NCBI RefSeq assembly: GCF_001685395.1
Contig: NZ_CP014167.1
Span: 2,733,501 to 2,797,500, forward strand
DNA from: Paenibacillus yonginensis
GTDB lineage: Bacteria; Bacillota; Bacilli; Paenibacillales; Paenibacillaceae
Direction: 5' to 3'
DNA: 64,000 bases
The position numbers and the translations under genes are program-made. Within the stretch, counting starts at the first letter, position 1. Every line of letters starts with the position of its first letter. Positions 55,401 through 62,791 of this stretch are shown here, piece after piece. Under the pieces are notes generated by a model that was not told the origin of the DNA, ran no database searches, and saw only the letters and a program-made list of their open reading frames with translations.

Positions 55401-55772
55401 CACCTCATCGTCGCTCCATTTAAAGGTGGTGACCATGTTTTCTCCATTGTTATCTTCAACATCTGAAACGACATGACCATTTCCATCATCCTGCAGTTTG
55501 AAATAATGGCCGGAAGGCAAGGAGGTCGGGTCGCAATGCGCGTTATAATTTCTGGGGTCACTCGAATCACAGCTTGTTTCCGTATGAATATACCAGCCGA
55601 TCGTTTTAAAACGAATGCTTGAAGTAGCCTTTTTTGAAGTTGTGATATAAGTAAATGCCCCGTTATTAAAGCTTGCTCTTGGCTGCTCTGCGTGTACAAA
55701 GCTTATCTCAGGAAGATAAAGAACATTTATCATGAACATCACTAATAGGATAGAAATTAGTTTTTTTCTCAA
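52431..55772 (-). CDS. Large secreted carrier protein (module B), possibly DUF5704
   Basis: 1113 aa from TTG 55772. Sec signal peptide (LISILLVMFMINVLYL ... FVHA). No repeats or sorting signal seen; no membrane anchor at the C terminus, which ends in hydrophilic QSSRDDFSAQVPQ. Residues from about 605 onward (GINSVTVHTPVVNYSSITDD and after) are almost identical to the module A protein; the first 600 differ greatly but keep landmarks such as IPTSENLYANA and the C-YxI/VTV pattern. Beta-rich with several cysteines. I suspect the DUF5704 family. Its fixed place before the LXG-like toxin suggests a surface partner, adhesin or delivery factor. Confidence 0.7.
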   Translation of the reverse strand: MRKKLISILLVMFMINVLYLPEISFVHAEQPRASFNNGAFTYITTSKKATSSIRFKTIGWYIHTETSCDSSDPRNYNAHCDPTSLPSGHYFKLQDDGNGHVVSDVEDNNGENMVTTFKWSDDEVLAAIGAAKAEQAISEGMQLYASAIMDVVTGPRENPTVIKGPFHTLRDIVHAESWAQPEDLRQYFDVSLTFDGQDYPVNMILKLSNGTVVSNELVGNYSAGHPIVKSFPDHVTYGQEEYRIYQSWLSPVIRAGDQLYIQKLDAGDPSVIQRNFKVFVGGVNMVALYREADTEPQQPSGDGDCTYTIDPPAQVSAPVTSFMDPNATGVILGDDAANGRHFEAPTAIPTSENLYANAWGMNYLFEHTFANMKGQVRYECKVTVTYPTKWEEKQPDITGPDGKPQAQDPIPRTGSLTQIYTFELTPREYAYWQVNQLEVYELDHAWMENCALPGGELTLYPNGYVPPSVEFRNSKAVEDHVFPKETGHISFTPETVDGIDHEPSLGELPDDTGRLKEIAESQTEDPDVQNDAVLFNGETIMDDSLVSKTGPAPGSIPQPERIGDQVLYQNRLLISSSLQNKADTPSDGTLYYHLLPEHVGGSGDQEFPIYGINSVTVHTPVVNYSSITDDQAHNQKTVPNRQRAALILERPFTVRIPTSGQHVNYPGYGNRDYAKYFRTKQVRFPFDVYNESRTQFIPKDTWIDIPVNQLDTTFYLPVWVDEGDYQVYFRSIAENAPNDYEEQWEPDANLDLAHHIATDEVSVEVIGRLYDFEITDIADYNWETVFRTNLGSSQPRGLSYWIGQNGIDGDPRGNLEPFSLSIHPGSNPLPGYKNVAIKTGYHFKFDFKTKGNMFGALDGIRITPTFYYVPKSGGAGFPVDLYYRTNSQPFVKIGSEEDQVHRYVILNDRLRNVPEEELEDTASYKYDHEGTGGFATKAQYEENYIDKYTKQKTPVGGYSLLLLPEQLRTLIGPKSNLPVSVDPQRANAAIQKWYGEYSLPADPYVVQAGTHLAEYGRTHGGLDEKSPIFLKDGYIIVNFNIETIQEGNLNAPHLQYIHAPMMAQFNRSQWQMEGFESQVSDPFGHLFKLNQGDVVFYHADQSSRDDFSAQVPQ

Positions 55773-55779
55773 TGTTGGA

Positions 55780-56928
55780 TCACTTCACTTCATGTAATTG
55801 GCTGTTTTCGAATAAGCTGGAAAGTGCATCTAAATTCATATATTCTCCTGGATACTTACTATGGTTGGTACTTATTCCAATATCCGCGTACCCTTCATAC
55901 CAAACGCCTTTTTTAAGCTTATTTTTATTGTTAAAGAAACCATCTGAAATCAAATCTTTATATTCGCTATAGCTGTTAATTTTGAACCTAACTTTGGACC
56001 GGACATACCAACTAATTCCCGAATAATAGACCATCGAAGGTTCTGGATCGATGGATCCCTCAATCTGAATTTTATTTTTCTTCACCCAATTTGCATAATT
56101 CTCAAGTTCGACCACCCGATAAGAGATGGCTTGATTTTCATACTGATACAGTTCCTTGGCAAAAGAAGACGGGTTAATGGTTTTATAATCCACGTTCAAT
56201 TTAATGTCGTAACCTTTCTTCATTCGATCTATAATTTTAGCCATATCTTCACTGGTAACTTCCTGCGTCTTATACATTTCAGCACCGGTTTGCGCGTCTT
56301 GAGCATAGGAGAGCCACGTCGTCTTCATCTCATACATTTCATTCGGGATATCTTCTAATATGTAGGGGTAGTCCTTGTAGTTCTTCGGTAAATTCGTTGT
56401 CCGGATTTTACGTCCAAAATCATCGACATTTCCGAGTTCTTCTCCCGTGGTATCAATAAATACCGTTCCATATGTATCATCTACTTTGACGTCGGCAGCT
56501 AACACGTTTTTAACAAAATCTAACGGGATCATGATATAACCGTCTTTCTGTACCACTTTAGTACTTAAAGAAACTGCTGTTCCATTCACCCATGCAACCG
56601 CTGAATTCAGTGTTAGTTTCATTTTGTTTCCGTTTTGCTGGATTTCCAGAGATTTCGTGGAATTAATCCAGCTGGATTGGATGCCAAGCTTTCCGGTAAG
56701 CATCCGAAACGGAATAAGGGTAGACCCGTTTACCGCATAAGGATGGCCGCTCGTCAGCGGATATTTTTCTCCGTCCATAATGACAGTCACAAATCTGACG
56801 GAGCCACCTGCTGCTTTTGCTGTATCGCCGAATAACATGGACGTTATCATTAGGATCCCTAGTAAAATAAGAGAAACTCTTGAAAGCATAGATCTCCTTG
56901 GGCTTGTATATTTTTTTGCGATGAACAT
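55780..56928 (-). CDS. Secreted stalk-domain protein (module B)
   Basis: 382 aa from ATG 56928 (AAGGAG 10 bp upstream). Signal peptide about 10-38 (VSLILLGILMITSMLFG ... AKA). Copper-amine-oxidase N-terminal-like repeats to about 150: GSTLIPFRMLTGKLGIQSSW and GYIMIPLDFVKNVLAADVKV with GTVFIDTTG. The C-terminal 230 aa (LPKNYKDYPYILEDIPNEMY onward, YSGISWYVRSKVRFKINSY) is unassigned. First gene of module B behind promoter P3; counterpart of the protein at 32109. Confidence 0.82.
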   Translation of the reverse strand: MFIAKKYTSPRRSMLSRVSLILLGILMITSMLFGDTAKAAGGSVRFVTVIMDGEKYPLTSGHPYAVNGSTLIPFRMLTGKLGIQSSWINSTKSLEIQQNGNKMKLTLNSAVAWVNGTAVSLSTKVVQKDGYIMIPLDFVKNVLAADVKVDDTYGTVFIDTTGEELGNVDDFGRKIRTTNLPKNYKDYPYILEDIPNEMYEMKTTWLSYAQDAQTGAEMYKTQEVTSEDMAKIIDRMKKGYDIKLNVDYKTINPSSFAKELYQYENQAISYRVVELENYANWVKKNKIQIEGSIDPEPSMVYYSGISWYVRSKVRFKINSYSEYKDLISDGFFNNKNKLKKGVWYEGYADIGISTNHSKYPGEYMNLDALSSLFENSQLHEVK

Positions 56929-57068
56929 AATGATCCAACTCCTTATCAATCTGTACTTATTTACTGTTAAGTTGCGGTCTAGCTTACTAGCTTTCTAATG
57001 GCTTTTGCTGCCCCTTCCTTTCCCCACCTCCTAACCAAGGAAACAATAAGATAACCTAAATTAAGGAA

Positions 57069-57101
57069 ATTCTATCACATCACCTCTGCAATAAATGTCG
57101 A
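57069..57101 (-). promoter_or_regulatory. Shared-architecture promoter P3 (module B)
   Basis: Minus strand: TCGACA (57096-57101), 21-bp spacer ending TGA, TAGAAT (57069-57074). Transcript leader about 130 nt to the stalk-protein start. Confidence 0.72.
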
Positions 57102-57217
57102 TTTTTGGATTTTATTATCATTAGGCCTTAATTTCCAATTAATTTGACTATTACTGATGTATAAAATAATTAAGAAATAAAAGGAAAGTTCTGCTAGACG
57201 AAGGGAAAATAAATAAA

Positions 57218-57255
57218 CAGACCAATCATGGCGGTGTTTGACCATAATCGATCTG
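57218..57255 (-). terminator. Intrinsic terminator (sigK side) resembling U1/U2 stems
   Basis: CAGATCGATTATGGT and the facing ACCGCCATGATTGGTCTG arm pair on the minus strand, followed by TTTATTTATTTTC. The stem sequence is nearly that of 2843-2880 and 8917-8954. The stretch 57256-57490 holds no supported gene. Confidence 0.6.
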
Positions 57256-57494
57256 CTTGAGTTTGAGGTATGGGCCTAGCTTTATTTAGTTTGTAAAATA
57301 TTTAGGACGGGGTATTCGGTCATGGGAATGCTTATGAAGACGGAATGGCTCGTCCTGGGATCCTATGCGTGCCTTTTGGAAAGATCCCGGAGAACCCGTC
57401 TACAAAACTCAAAAAAGAGAGAGGTTACCCAGCCTGCGATCTTTTTTATATCAAGATGGCATTAAGTTAAGAGGGTACAGCCGGATATCCAGAA

Positions 57495-57524
57495 ATTCAG
57501 CAATTCAGCAATTCAGCAATTCAG
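57495..57524. repeat. Short tandem repeat CAATTCAG
   Basis: Three full units and one partial unit lie 7 bp past the sigK stop. No function is evident. Confidence 0.8.
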
Positions 57525-57531
57525 CATTCCT

Positions 57532-58230
57532 TCACTTTTTCTTATAAAACTCATGATAAAGCTTCATAAGCGCCCTTTTCTCAATCCGCGATACATAACT
57601 CCGGCTTATGCCTAGCTCCTTAGCGATTTCGCGCTGCGTCCGCTCTTCCCCCCCGTGCTCAAGGCCAAAACGGCCTTTAATAACCTCTTGCTCACGTTCA
57701 TCCAGAATATCAAGGTTCTGATAAATTTTGCTTTTCTCCATCTTCAGCTCCACATGGTCCGCAACGTCGTCGTTGTCGCTGCCAAGGATATCGATCAGCG
57801 TGATTTCATTGCCTTCCTTATCCGTTCCAATCGGATCGTGCAAGGAGACATCTTTGCGGGTTTTCTTGAGCGATCTGAGATGCATCAGGATTTCGTTTTC
57901 AATACAACGCGCGGCAAATGTGGCCAGCTTGGTGCCTTTGCCAAGCCGGTAGCTTTCAATGGCTTTAATGAGGCCTATCGTTCCGATGGAGATCAGATCC
58001 TCCAGGTCTTCGCCGGTATTGTCGAATTTCTTGACTATATGGGCAACCAACCTGAGATTGTGTTCAATCAGCAGGTTGCGGCTGACGGGGTCGCCTTCGG
58101 CCATGCGCTGAAGGTGAAGCGTTTCTTCGGCTTCCGTTAAGGGCTGGGGAAACGCATTATTTTTGACGTAAGAGACAAGCAGGGTGAGCTGTTTAATAAA
58201 CAAGGCAATCGCACTGAATAGTCCGGGCAA
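57532..58230 (-). CDS. sigK: Sporulation sigma factor sigma-K
   Basis: 232 aa from TTG 58230, chosen because AGGAGG lies 8 bp upstream and the protein then aligns with SigK of B. subtilis (an upstream GTG at 58239 overlaps the ribosome site). A hydrophobic pro-sequence ([17 protein letters not shown]) is followed by [13 protein letters not shown], which suggests pro-sigma-K processing. Region 2 shows [20 protein letters not shown] and [18 protein letters not shown]; region 4 shows [20 protein letters not shown]. Directs late mother-cell sporulation genes. The gene is continuous: no skin-type element splits it. Confidence 0.95.
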   Translation of the reverse strand: MPGLFSAIALFIKQLTLLVSYVKNNAFPQPLTEAEETLHLQRMAEGDPVSRNLLIEHNLRLVAHIVKKFDNTGEDLEDLISIGTIGLIKAIESYRLGKGTKLATFAARCIENEILMHLRSLKKTRKDVSLHDPIGTDKEGNEITLIDILGSDNDDVADHVELKMEKSKIYQNLDILDEREQEVIKGRFGLEHGGEERTQREIAKELGISRSYVSRIEKRALMKLYHEFYKKK

Positions 58231-58429
58231 GGATGACACCTCCTGAAGAAATGTGCATTTGTCTGCGGTCTGTTCATTGTATGTGGGCGAAGGCCTACTC
58301 GTGCCTGTACGGGGAAAAAGATGTAGCCGTCAATCGAAGTTTCCGAATCCGTGCGGCCTCCCTCCGCCTCATTTCCACCTGCTCCCGCACATATACTGGT
58401 GGAAAAAGGACCGGGAGGTACCCAGTCAG

Positions 58430-60337
58430 ATGAACCCAGTATTAACGACGGCAAACGAAGCTGTAAGCCGAATGACACATGATCTTGTACAGCGGCAGCA
58501 GCTGGATGGAACGTGGCATTTTTGTTTTGAGAACGGGACCGTCATTGATGCGCTCTCCATCATCCTTTTTCGGAATCTGGACCTGGATAACGAGCCGCTG
58601 ATCCGCAAGCTGCACGACCGGATTCTGGCGGCGCAGCAGCCAGAGGGCTGCTGGAGATGGTATGCCGACGAAACGGAGGGCAACCTGGCCGCTTCAATCG
58701 AAGCTTATTTCGCCCTGCTCTATTCCGGTTACAGCCAAACAACGGATGAACCGCTAGAACGGGCCAAACGATACATCATATCAAGGGGCGGCGCCGGAAA
58801 TTCCTCAAGCATCCTGACCAAAACGCTGCTTTCTATAACCGGGCAGCAGAAATGGCCCCTCTCCGTCAAAACCATTCCGCTGGAAGTGCTGCTTCTTCCG
58901 GCTTCTTTTCCGATCAGCCTGTTTGATTTCTCCGGTTATTCACGGATTCATCTTATTCCGCTGCTGATTATGGCCGACCGCGATTTCACGATCCGAACTC
59001 CGCAAACGCCCGATCTCAGCGAGCTTTACACCAACCGGGACATGGGCAGCGAACCACCGCCGGAGGAACACCGGAAGCTGCTCGGCCATATCAAATCGGG
59101 ACTCGGCAAACTTGCCGCCCCCGGCCATTATCTGCACGAAGCGGCCGCCGAACAAGCCAAACGGTTTATGCTGGAGCGGATTGAAGCAGACGGGACGCTG
59201 TACAGCTATGCCAGTTCGACTATTTTGATGGTTTGGGCTTTGCTTGCGCTGGGCTACGATAAAAGAGACCCGATCATCACCCGGGCCGTGGACGGGATTA
59301 TCAACATGCGTTGTACGGCCGATGACGGCCATACGACTCTACAGAACTCGCCTTCCACCGTATGGGATACCGCTCTGCTGGCTTATGCCCTGCAGGAAGC
59401 CGGTTTGCCCGCAAACCATGCAGCTATTCGGAGAGCTGCCGGCTACCTTCGCTCCAAGCAGCATCACAAGCTGGCCGACTGGAGTGTACATAATCCAAAC
59501 CCTGTGCCGGGCGGATGGGGTTTCTCCGACAACAACAGTATTGTCCCAGACGTAGACGACACCACTGCTGCGCTGCGGGCGATCTGCAGGCTGGCCAGAA
59601 CGGACGATTCCTTCCGTGACCCCTGGAACCGCGGGCTGAACTGGGTGATTTCGATGCAAAACAAAGACGGCGGCTGGCCGGCTTTTGAGAAGAATACAGA
59701 CAAAGAGATGCTGACCTGGCTGGCGATCGAAGGCGCTAAAGCGGCGGCAACCGATCCTTCTGAAGCCGACCTTACCGGGCGGACGCTGGAGTATTTCGGC
59801 AGCTTTGCCGGACTAAACATCAAACACAAGTTTATTAAACGCGGAGCGGATTGGCTGATAGATCATCAGGAAAAAGATGGCTCCTGGTATGGAAGATGGG
59901 GCGTCTGCTACATTTACGGCACCTGGGCCGCTTTGACCGGACTATCGGCGGTCGGCATCCCCGCTGACCATGACGCGGTAACCAAAGCTGTCCGCTGGCT
60001 GCTCAGCATCCAGAACCCGGACGGAGGCTGGGGAGAATCCTGCCGCAGCGATGTGGTGAACCATTATGTCCCTTTGGGGCAAAGCACGCCTTCGCAAACA
60101 GCCTGGGCCCTGGATGCTTTAATCGCCGCTTCGTCTCAGCCTATACCCGAAATCGAAAGAGGCATTGTAAGGCTGGCCGAATTTCTGCCGAGCGATCCCG
60201 CCGATCCAGCCGATCCCCTTCTGTCTTATCCGACCGGCGCCGGACTTCCCGGCAACTTTTATACCCATTATCACAGCTACCGGCATATCTGGCCGCTGCT
60301 GACGTTCAGCCATTATCGGCAGAAATACCAGGGGTAG
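58430..60337 (+). CDS. shc: Squalene-hopene / tetraprenyl-curcumene cyclase
   Basis: 635 aa from ATG 58430 (GGGAGG upstream), normal length for the family. The acid catalytic motif is DVDDT near residue 374 (IVPDVDDTTAALRA). Several QW repeats are present: QQLDGTWHF, QQPEGCWRW, QNKDGGWPAF, QEKDGSWYG, QNPDGGWGE. Squalene-hopene cyclases convert squalene to hopene; in Bacillus the close homologue SqhC makes sesquarterpenes from tetraprenyl-curcumene, and motifs alone do not separate the two. Membrane-associated. Divergent from sigK. Confidence 0.93.
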   Translation: MNPVLTTANEAVSRMTHDLVQRQQLDGTWHFCFENGTVIDALSIILFRNLDLDNEPLIRKLHDRILAAQQPEGCWRWYADETEGNLAASIEAYFALLYSGYSQTTDEPLERAKRYIISRGGAGNSSSILTKTLLSITGQQKWPLSVKTIPLEVLLLPASFPISLFDFSGYSRIHLIPLLIMADRDFTIRTPQTPDLSELYTNRDMGSEPPPEEHRKLLGHIKSGLGKLAAPGHYLHEAAAEQAKRFMLERIEADGTLYSYASSTILMVWALLALGYDKRDPIITRAVDGIINMRCTADDGHTTLQNSPSTVWDTALLAYALQEAGLPANHAAIRRAAGYLRSKQHHKLADWSVHNPNPVPGGWGFSDNNSIVPDVDDTTAALRAICRLARTDDSFRDPWNRGLNWVISMQNKDGGWPAFEKNTDKEMLTWLAIEGAKAAATDPSEADLTGRTLEYFGSFAGLNIKHKFIKRGADWLIDHQEKDGSWYGRWGVCYIYGTWAALTGLSAVGIPADHDAVTKAVRWLLSIQNPDGGWGESCRSDVVNHYVPLGQSTPSQTAWALDALIAASSQPIPEIERGIVRLAEFLPSDPADPADPLLSYPTGAGLPGNFYTHYHSYRHIWPLLTFSHYRQKYQG

Positions 60338-60363
60338 ACCCCACATTCTGCCTGCTTGTATGC

Positions 60364-60369
60364 TATAAT
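60364..60369 (+). promoter_or_regulatory. Extended -10 before the DUF2294 gene
   Basis: TGCTATAAT lies 39 bp before the start codon, between the cyclase and the DUF2294 gene. Confidence 0.5.
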
Positions 60370-60407
60370 AGAATCCCGAAATCATTTTCAATTGAAGGGA
60401 TGCTCCC

Positions 60408-60752
60408 ATGAAGAAGGAAACAGGTTTTAACGAGCTGGTTCGAAAAGTGAGAAAGGAATTGTTCGGGAAAGGCCCTGAACGAATCCACACTTCTTTTGTA
60501 GATAATCTGGCCATCAGTATATTATATGGAAATCTGACGCAGACCGAGAAGTTTTTTGCCCAAGAGCCAACCGGCAGACAAATGGTCAAAGACGCCCGCA
60601 CCCAAATGATCCAGAAAGTCTACCCGACCCAATTCCAGCCTGAAATTGAACAATATATGGAAAATAAACTGCTGCACTTATTTACGGACATCGATGTGGA
60701 GCAGGATGTTGCGGTCTCCGTATTTATTTTTCAGAATAAAATTAATCCCTAA
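60408..60752 (+). CDS. DUF2294-family protein
   Basis: 114 aa. FNELVRKVRKELFGKGPERI and HTSFVDNLAISILYGNLTQTEKFF followed by TRQ/GRQMVKDAR-type and EQDVAVSVFIFQNKI match the small DUF2294 family of Bacillales. Function is unknown. GAAGGGA precedes the ATG. The insertion site of a group II intron lies about 40 bp downstream. Confidence 0.75.
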   Translation: MKKETGFNELVRKVRKELFGKGPERIHTSFVDNLAISILYGNLTQTEKFFAQEPTGRQMVKDARTQMIQKVYPTQFQPEIEQYMENKLLHLFTDIDVEQDVAVSVFIFQNKINP

Positions 60753-60834
60753 GCCCAAGCCTTACTCAAGGCCGAAATAGGCAATAGCTAGAGTAAAGGG
60801 CTGAGTTTTTTTTTTTTTTCAGCCCCTCCTCATC

Positions 60835-60867
60835 AAACCGTACGTGAGGTTTTCCCTCATACGGCTT
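60835..60867 (-). ncRNA. Group II intron domain V
   Basis: Minus strand: AAGCCGTATGAGG-GAAA-ACCTCACGTACGGTTT forms the conserved catalytic hairpin with an AGC-type base triad region (AAGCCG), a GAAA loop and a two-base bulge. Confidence 0.85.
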
Positions 60868-60897
60868 TCCGATGTTCGTCATTCATGTGCGTGCGAC

Positions 60898-62190
60898 TTA
60901 CAAAAGCGTTTTGAGTCCATACATTTGGCAGAGCAACTTAACCTCATTTCCAGAACTGCGCCAGCGACTACGTTGGCGCTTCTTTGCGTACCACTTCGTT
61001 AGCCTTGTGCGGATGTACCCATCTAACTTTGTCATCCATTTGGAACTGTATGGCGTCGAATAGTAGTTCTTCCAGCCTTGGATTCTCAGGTTGAGCCAGT
61101 CCACATGTTCTTGGAACGAAACGTGCCGCATTTTCGGCGGCGCGAGTCGTTCTTTAACGACTTCCCGAATGTGTTTCTCTGCTTTAACACAGAGCCATTG
61201 TTGCGTCGTATAGTACACGCGGTTCTGCCCCGTTTCTGCTTTCGTCTTCCGGTGGTGCATGCCGAGGAAGTCAAACCCTTCTTCTCCCGTCCATATCCCC
61301 ACAATCCGCGTCTTTTCCGGATGCAAGGTCAGTTCCAGACGCTCCATTATCGCTTGAATGAGTTTGTACCCATGGAGCGCATCTTTCTTTGTCTTGCACA
61401 CGACGACAAAGTCGTCTGCGTACCGCGTGAGTTCCCCGACCTCTTTGCCATGCTTTTCCCACAATCGGTCGAAGTAGTTCAGGTAGATGTTCGCCAGTAG
61501 CGGCGAGATCACCCCGCCCTGCGGCGTTCCCAGATCGGAACGTCTGACCGTTCCTTCCTCCGTCACTCCTGCTCCGAGCCATTGCCGAATGAGCTTGAGA
61601 ATGCGTCTGTCGCTGATTCGCATTTCTACCAGTTTCATGAGCTTCTCTTGGTTAATGTTGTCGAAGTAGCCTTGGATGTCGACGTCGACCACCCAATTGC
61701 CTTTGCGGTTGCAGGCTTTACGGATTTGCTCCAGCGCTTGTTTTGCGCCTCGCTTCGGTCGAAAGCCAAACGAGCATTCCTGAAAATCGGCTTCAAAGAT
61801 CGGTTCCACTATGAGTTTCGTTGCCATTTGCACGACGCGGTCCCTTACCGTTGGAATGCCGAGCGGGCGTTTCCGTCCGTCTTTCTTCGGAATGTAGTGA
61901 CGGCGCACGGGCTGGGGGCGGTAGGACTTCTTCTGGAGCCGTTCTCGGCATTCCGCTACGAATCGGTCTTCACCCATCTTCGCTATATCTGCCAAGGTTT
62001 CACCGTCGATGCCTGCCGCTCCTTTGTTTGCCCGTACTCTCCGCCACGCTTCCTGTAGCACATCCAATCGATGGACTTTGTCGTACAGTGCATGGAACTT
62101 TCTGCTCTTGCTCGTCTTGGCCGCATGACCTAGCTTCTCTTGGAGTTGTTGAACTTTTTCTGTTGGTGTCGTTAGCCTTCTGGCATTCAC
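60898..62190 (-). CDS. ltrA: Group II intron-encoded reverse transcriptase/maturase
   Basis: 430 aa from GTG 62190 (AAGGAGG upstream). Reverse transcriptase blocks: GKKRPLGIPT-like GRKRPLGIPTVRDRVVQMA, SFGFRPKRGAKQAL, VVDVDIQGYFDNI, SDLGTPQGGVISPLLANIYL and the catalytic YADDFVVV near residue 245. A maturase X domain follows (VDWLNLRIQGWKNYYS). There is no clear HNH endonuclease domain at the C terminus, as in class C enzymes. It splices and retrotransposes the host intron. Intact. Confidence 0.93.
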   Translation of the reverse strand: MNARRLTTPTEKVQQLQEKLGHAAKTSKSRKFHALYDKVHRLDVLQEAWRRVRANKGAAGIDGETLADIAKMGEDRFVAECRERLQKKSYRPQPVRRHYIPKKDGRKRPLGIPTVRDRVVQMATKLIVEPIFEADFQECSFGFRPKRGAKQALEQIRKACNRKGNWVVDVDIQGYFDNINQEKLMKLVEMRISDRRILKLIRQWLGAGVTEEGTVRRSDLGTPQGGVISPLLANIYLNYFDRLWEKHGKEVGELTRYADDFVVVCKTKKDALHGYKLIQAIMERLELTLHPEKTRIVGIWTGEEGFDFLGMHHRKTKAETGQNRVYYTTQQWLCVKAEKHIREVVKERLAPPKMRHVSFQEHVDWLNLRIQGWKNYYSTPYSSKWMTKLDGYIRTRLTKWYAKKRQRSRWRSSGNEVKLLCQMYGLKTLL

Positions 62191-62728
62191 TCACTCGTAC
62201 CTCCTTGTGAAGCTTGAACAAAGCAGGGCGCCTTCCCTCCCGCAGGTTGTGTTGTCCTGCGTTCCCCGGTACTATTCGCCCCTCGGACTCCCTTCCTGCA
62301 GACGGATCACTTCACCTTTTGGCTTATAGAGCGTCTCTTTACGGTTTCGAAAAAAAAAAATCTCCGTGCAGGGGAGGGTCTCCCCAGTTCACTGCATCCT
62401 CTTTCATCCCATGCCGATCCCTCTACGCCGGAGGATTCTTCGCTGACGCTCCAAGTTCTTATCAGCTTCCATGGCCTTCGCCCATGCTCGCGGGGCTCGG
62501 CTTCCTCTTTTCCCTCTTGCGAGGCCTTTTTGACGACGCGGCAGGATTCACTTTATGTTACGGCCTGACATGTTGCTCGCCCTGTCTCCGACAGGTACTT
62601 TCGTCGATACGCTTCTACGCACAGCTTTCGCCATACGCAGGTATCCTAGCTACACAGGGGCTTGGCCCCTCCTGTGACCGGACTTTCACCGGCTAGAAGA
62701 TGCGTGCTTAGCTGGGCACGCAGAGCAT

Positions 62729-62753
62729 AAAAAAAACCGCCAAAATCGGCGGT
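62729..62753 (-). terminator. Intrinsic terminator of fdhD
   Basis: ACCGCC-GATTTT-GGCGGT followed by TTTTTTT on the minus strand. The group II intron begins about 10 bp further on. Confidence 0.85.
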
Positions 62754-62791
62754 TCACGGCAGCCTGACCAGGGCGGCCTTTTCTTTTATCT

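Larger units (their letters stand above)
60793..62719 (-). mobile_element. Group II intron with reverse transcriptase
   Basis: Read on the minus strand, the 5' end is GTGCCCAGC at 62719, followed by TCTAGCCGGTGAAAGTCCGG, typical of domain I. The reverse transcriptase is in domain IV and the domain V hairpin at 60835-60867. Domain VI is a GGGCTGA/CTCAGCCC stem whose loop holds 14 A, and the intron probably ends in TTTAC at 60793. It lies just after the intrinsic terminator of fdhD, the site preference known for class C introns. The 3' end is an estimate. Confidence 0.8.

Noticed and set aside
2843-57255. Repeated palindromes considered as a CRISPR array
   Set aside because: Copies are kilobases apart, imperfect, followed by T-runs on one strand and have no spacers.
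57314-57456. Small plus-strand frame downstream of sigK
   Set aside because: No ribosome site; composition looks non-coding.
57532-58230. A skin-like element splitting sigK
   Set aside because: The sigma-K frame is continuous from TTG 58230 to its stop.
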